50,966 bases of DNA from Nucisporomicrobium flavum (lineage in GTDB: Bacteria; Actinomycetota; Actinomycetes; Mycobacteriales; Micromonosporaceae): the NCBI RefSeq assembly GCF_016464385.1, contig NZ_JADMLH010000033.1:1-50966 (forward strand), given 5' to 3'. Under the pieces are notes generated by a model. That model was not told the DNA's origin. It ran no database searches and saw only the letters and a program-made list of their open reading frames with translations. Each line of letters opens with the position of its first letter. Position 1 is the first letter of the stretch. Positions 49,912-50,966 of this stretch are shown piece by piece. Made by a program: the position numbers and the translations under genes.

Positions 49912-50966
49912 ATGAGCAAACGGAAAGCGACTGTCCCCGTTCTGGTATCGACCGGCGTGACGATGCTGGCGGCCACGGCCGTCGCCGTCGCGATGCCGGC
50001 GGAGGCCGCCGCGGCGGGCTGCTCGGTGACCTACGCCGTGTCGTCGCAATGGCAGGGCGGGTTCAACGCCGACGTGTCGGTCAAGAACCTCGGCGACCCC
50101 GTGACGAGCTGGGCGCTGCGGTGGTCGTTCGGTGCCGGGCAGACGGTGGGCCAGGCGTGGAACGCCTCGGTGGCGCAGAGCGGCTCGGCGGTGACGGCGC
50201 AGAACGTGGCCTACAACGGCTCGATCGCGACCAACGGGACGGTGCCGTTCGGCTTCACCGGCTCCTGGACGGGCAGCAACCCCGTACCCACCACGTTCGC
50301 CCTGAACGGGGTGACCTGCACGGGCGGCACGACACCCACCACCCCGCCGACCTCGCCGCCGACGAGCCCGCCGCCGAGTGGTTCGTGCACGTTGCCGTCG
50401 TCGTACCGGTGGAGTTCCACGGGTGCGTTGGCGACGCCGCGGTCGGGGTGGGTGTCGTTGAAGGACTTCACGACGGTGCCGTACAACGGCCGGCATCTGG
50501 TGTACGCGACCACGCATGACACGGGTTCGAGTTGGGGGTCGATGAACTTCGGCCTGTTCACGAACTGGTCGGACATGGCCTCGGCCAGTCAGAACGCGAT
50601 GAGCCAGGGCACGGTCGCGCCGACGTTGTTCTACTTCGCCCCGAAGAGCATCTGGGTGCTGGCGTACCAGTGGGGTCCGACGGCGTTCTCGTACAAGACG
50701 TCGACGGATCCGACGAACCCGAACGGGTGGTCGTCGGCGCAGACGTTGTTCACCGGCAGCATCTCGGGTTCGGGGACCGGCCCGATCGACCAGACGCTGA
50801 TCGGCGACGGACAGAACATGTATCTGTTCTTCGCCGGGGACAACGGCAAGATCTACCGGGCCAGCATGCCGATCGGGAACTTCCCGGGCAGCTTCGGGTC
50901 GTCGTACACCACGATCATGAGTGACAGCACGAACAACCTGTTCGAGGCGCCGCAGGTGTACAAGGT
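49912..50966 (+). CDS. secreted CBM2-GH62 alpha-L-arabinofuranosidase (partial, cut by window end)
   Basis: About 351 residues visible. Signal peptide (about 1-34, ending AEAAAA), CBM2 (about 35-140, SSQWQGGFNADVSV, AWNASVAQSG), then a Thr/Pro/Ser linker. The GH62 domain starts CTLPSSYRWSSTGALATP and continues WVSLKDFTTVPYNGRHLVYAT, SMNFGLFTNWSDMASASQ, LFYFAPKSIWVLAYQWG, IDQTLIGDGQNMYLFFAGDNG and IYRASMPIGNFPG. GH62 enzymes remove arabinofuranose from arabinoxylan. AGGAG (49901-49905) precedes the ATG at 49912 by six bases. The catalytic part uses TTG for leucine unusually often compared with the CBM part and its neighbours. Confidence 0.95.
   Translation, partial: MSKRKATVPVLVSTGVTMLAATAVAVAMPAEAAAAGCSVTYAVSSQWQGGFNADVSVKNLGDPVTSWALRWSFGAGQTVGQAWNASVAQSGSAVTAQNVAYNGSIATNGTVPFGFTGSWTGSNPVPTTFALNGVTCTGGTTPTTPPTSPPTSPPPSGSCTLPSSYRWSSTGALATPRSGWVSLKDFTTVPYNGRHLVYATTHDTGSSWGSMNFGLFTNWSDMASASQNAMSQGTVAPTLFYFAPKSIWVLAYQWGPTAFSYKTSTDPTNPNGWSSAQTLFTGSISGSGTGPIDQTLIGDGQNMYLFFAGDNGKIYRASMPIGNFPGSFGSSYTTIMSDSTNNLFEAPQVYK

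Overview
The window is from a high-GC actinomycete. The leading bases are the 5' end of an actinobacterial 16S rRNA gene, and GTG starts, GTGA/ATGA gene overlaps, XRE/DUF5753-DUF397 modules and secreted CBM2/CBM13 enzymes are all typical of that group. Gene content and style suggest Micromonosporaceae (Actinoplanes-like); that family assignment is inference. No tRNA, insertion sequence, phage gene or CRISPR array was seen.

Layout. 1-706: the 16S 5' end on the minus strand, with its leader (hairpin plus boxA) and two candidate promoters. 707-5303: tyrS, a PPK2 polyphosphate kinase, an adenylate kinase with a companion gene of unknown function, and a PemK/MazF-like gene, separated by GC-rich tandem repeats. 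5525-8496: an XRE/DUF5753-DUF397-unknown operon, divergent from two tiny Cys-rich genes that both carry a WPC motif. 8501-13905: a histidine kinase/response regulator/GNAT operon, a divergent membrane protein, a secreted CAP protein, a possible small basic peptide, a 3-methyladenine DNA glycosylase and a membrane protein. 13944-20926: a GH92 mannosidase with a perfect palindromic operator, then PhoD, a CBS protein, NAD(P)H-hydrate dehydratase and a histidine phosphatase. 21034-23328: a GGDEF-EAL protein.

The second half is mostly carbohydrate use. 23414-27984 is an ABC importer with a GH51 arabinofuranosidase, converging on a LysR regulator. 29502-33504 holds a TauE permease, a DUF234-type ATPase and an unusual ECF sigma factor carrying its own zinc-binding anti-sigma motif, a membrane segment and an arabinose-binding AbfB domain. 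33788-36525 is a coupled pair of secreted CBM13 enzymes (CE3-like esterase, GH27 alpha-galactosidase). 36573-44571 is a LacI regulator and a seven-gene operon (HSL-type esterase, binding protein, two permeases, GH13 subfamily 18 phosphorylase, SGNH esterase, HIT protein). Matching 22-bp operators lie before lacI and before the operon. 44618-50966 is a xylan/arabinoxylan island: a three-gene minus operon (two GH43 enzymes and a CE1 esterase, all with CBM2) divergent from a CBM2-GH62 arabinofuranosidase cut by the window edge, with a CebR-like box in front of each.

Together the secreted GH43, GH62, GH51, CE1 and CE3 enzymes, the ABC importers and local LacI/LysR/ECF regulators look like a plant-polysaccharide (arabinoxylan, galactoside, mannan) deconstruction region. 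The best candidates for undescribed biology are the sigma-factor/AbfB fusion and the LacI-controlled esterase-phosphorylase-HIT operon, which may handle an acylated glucoside.
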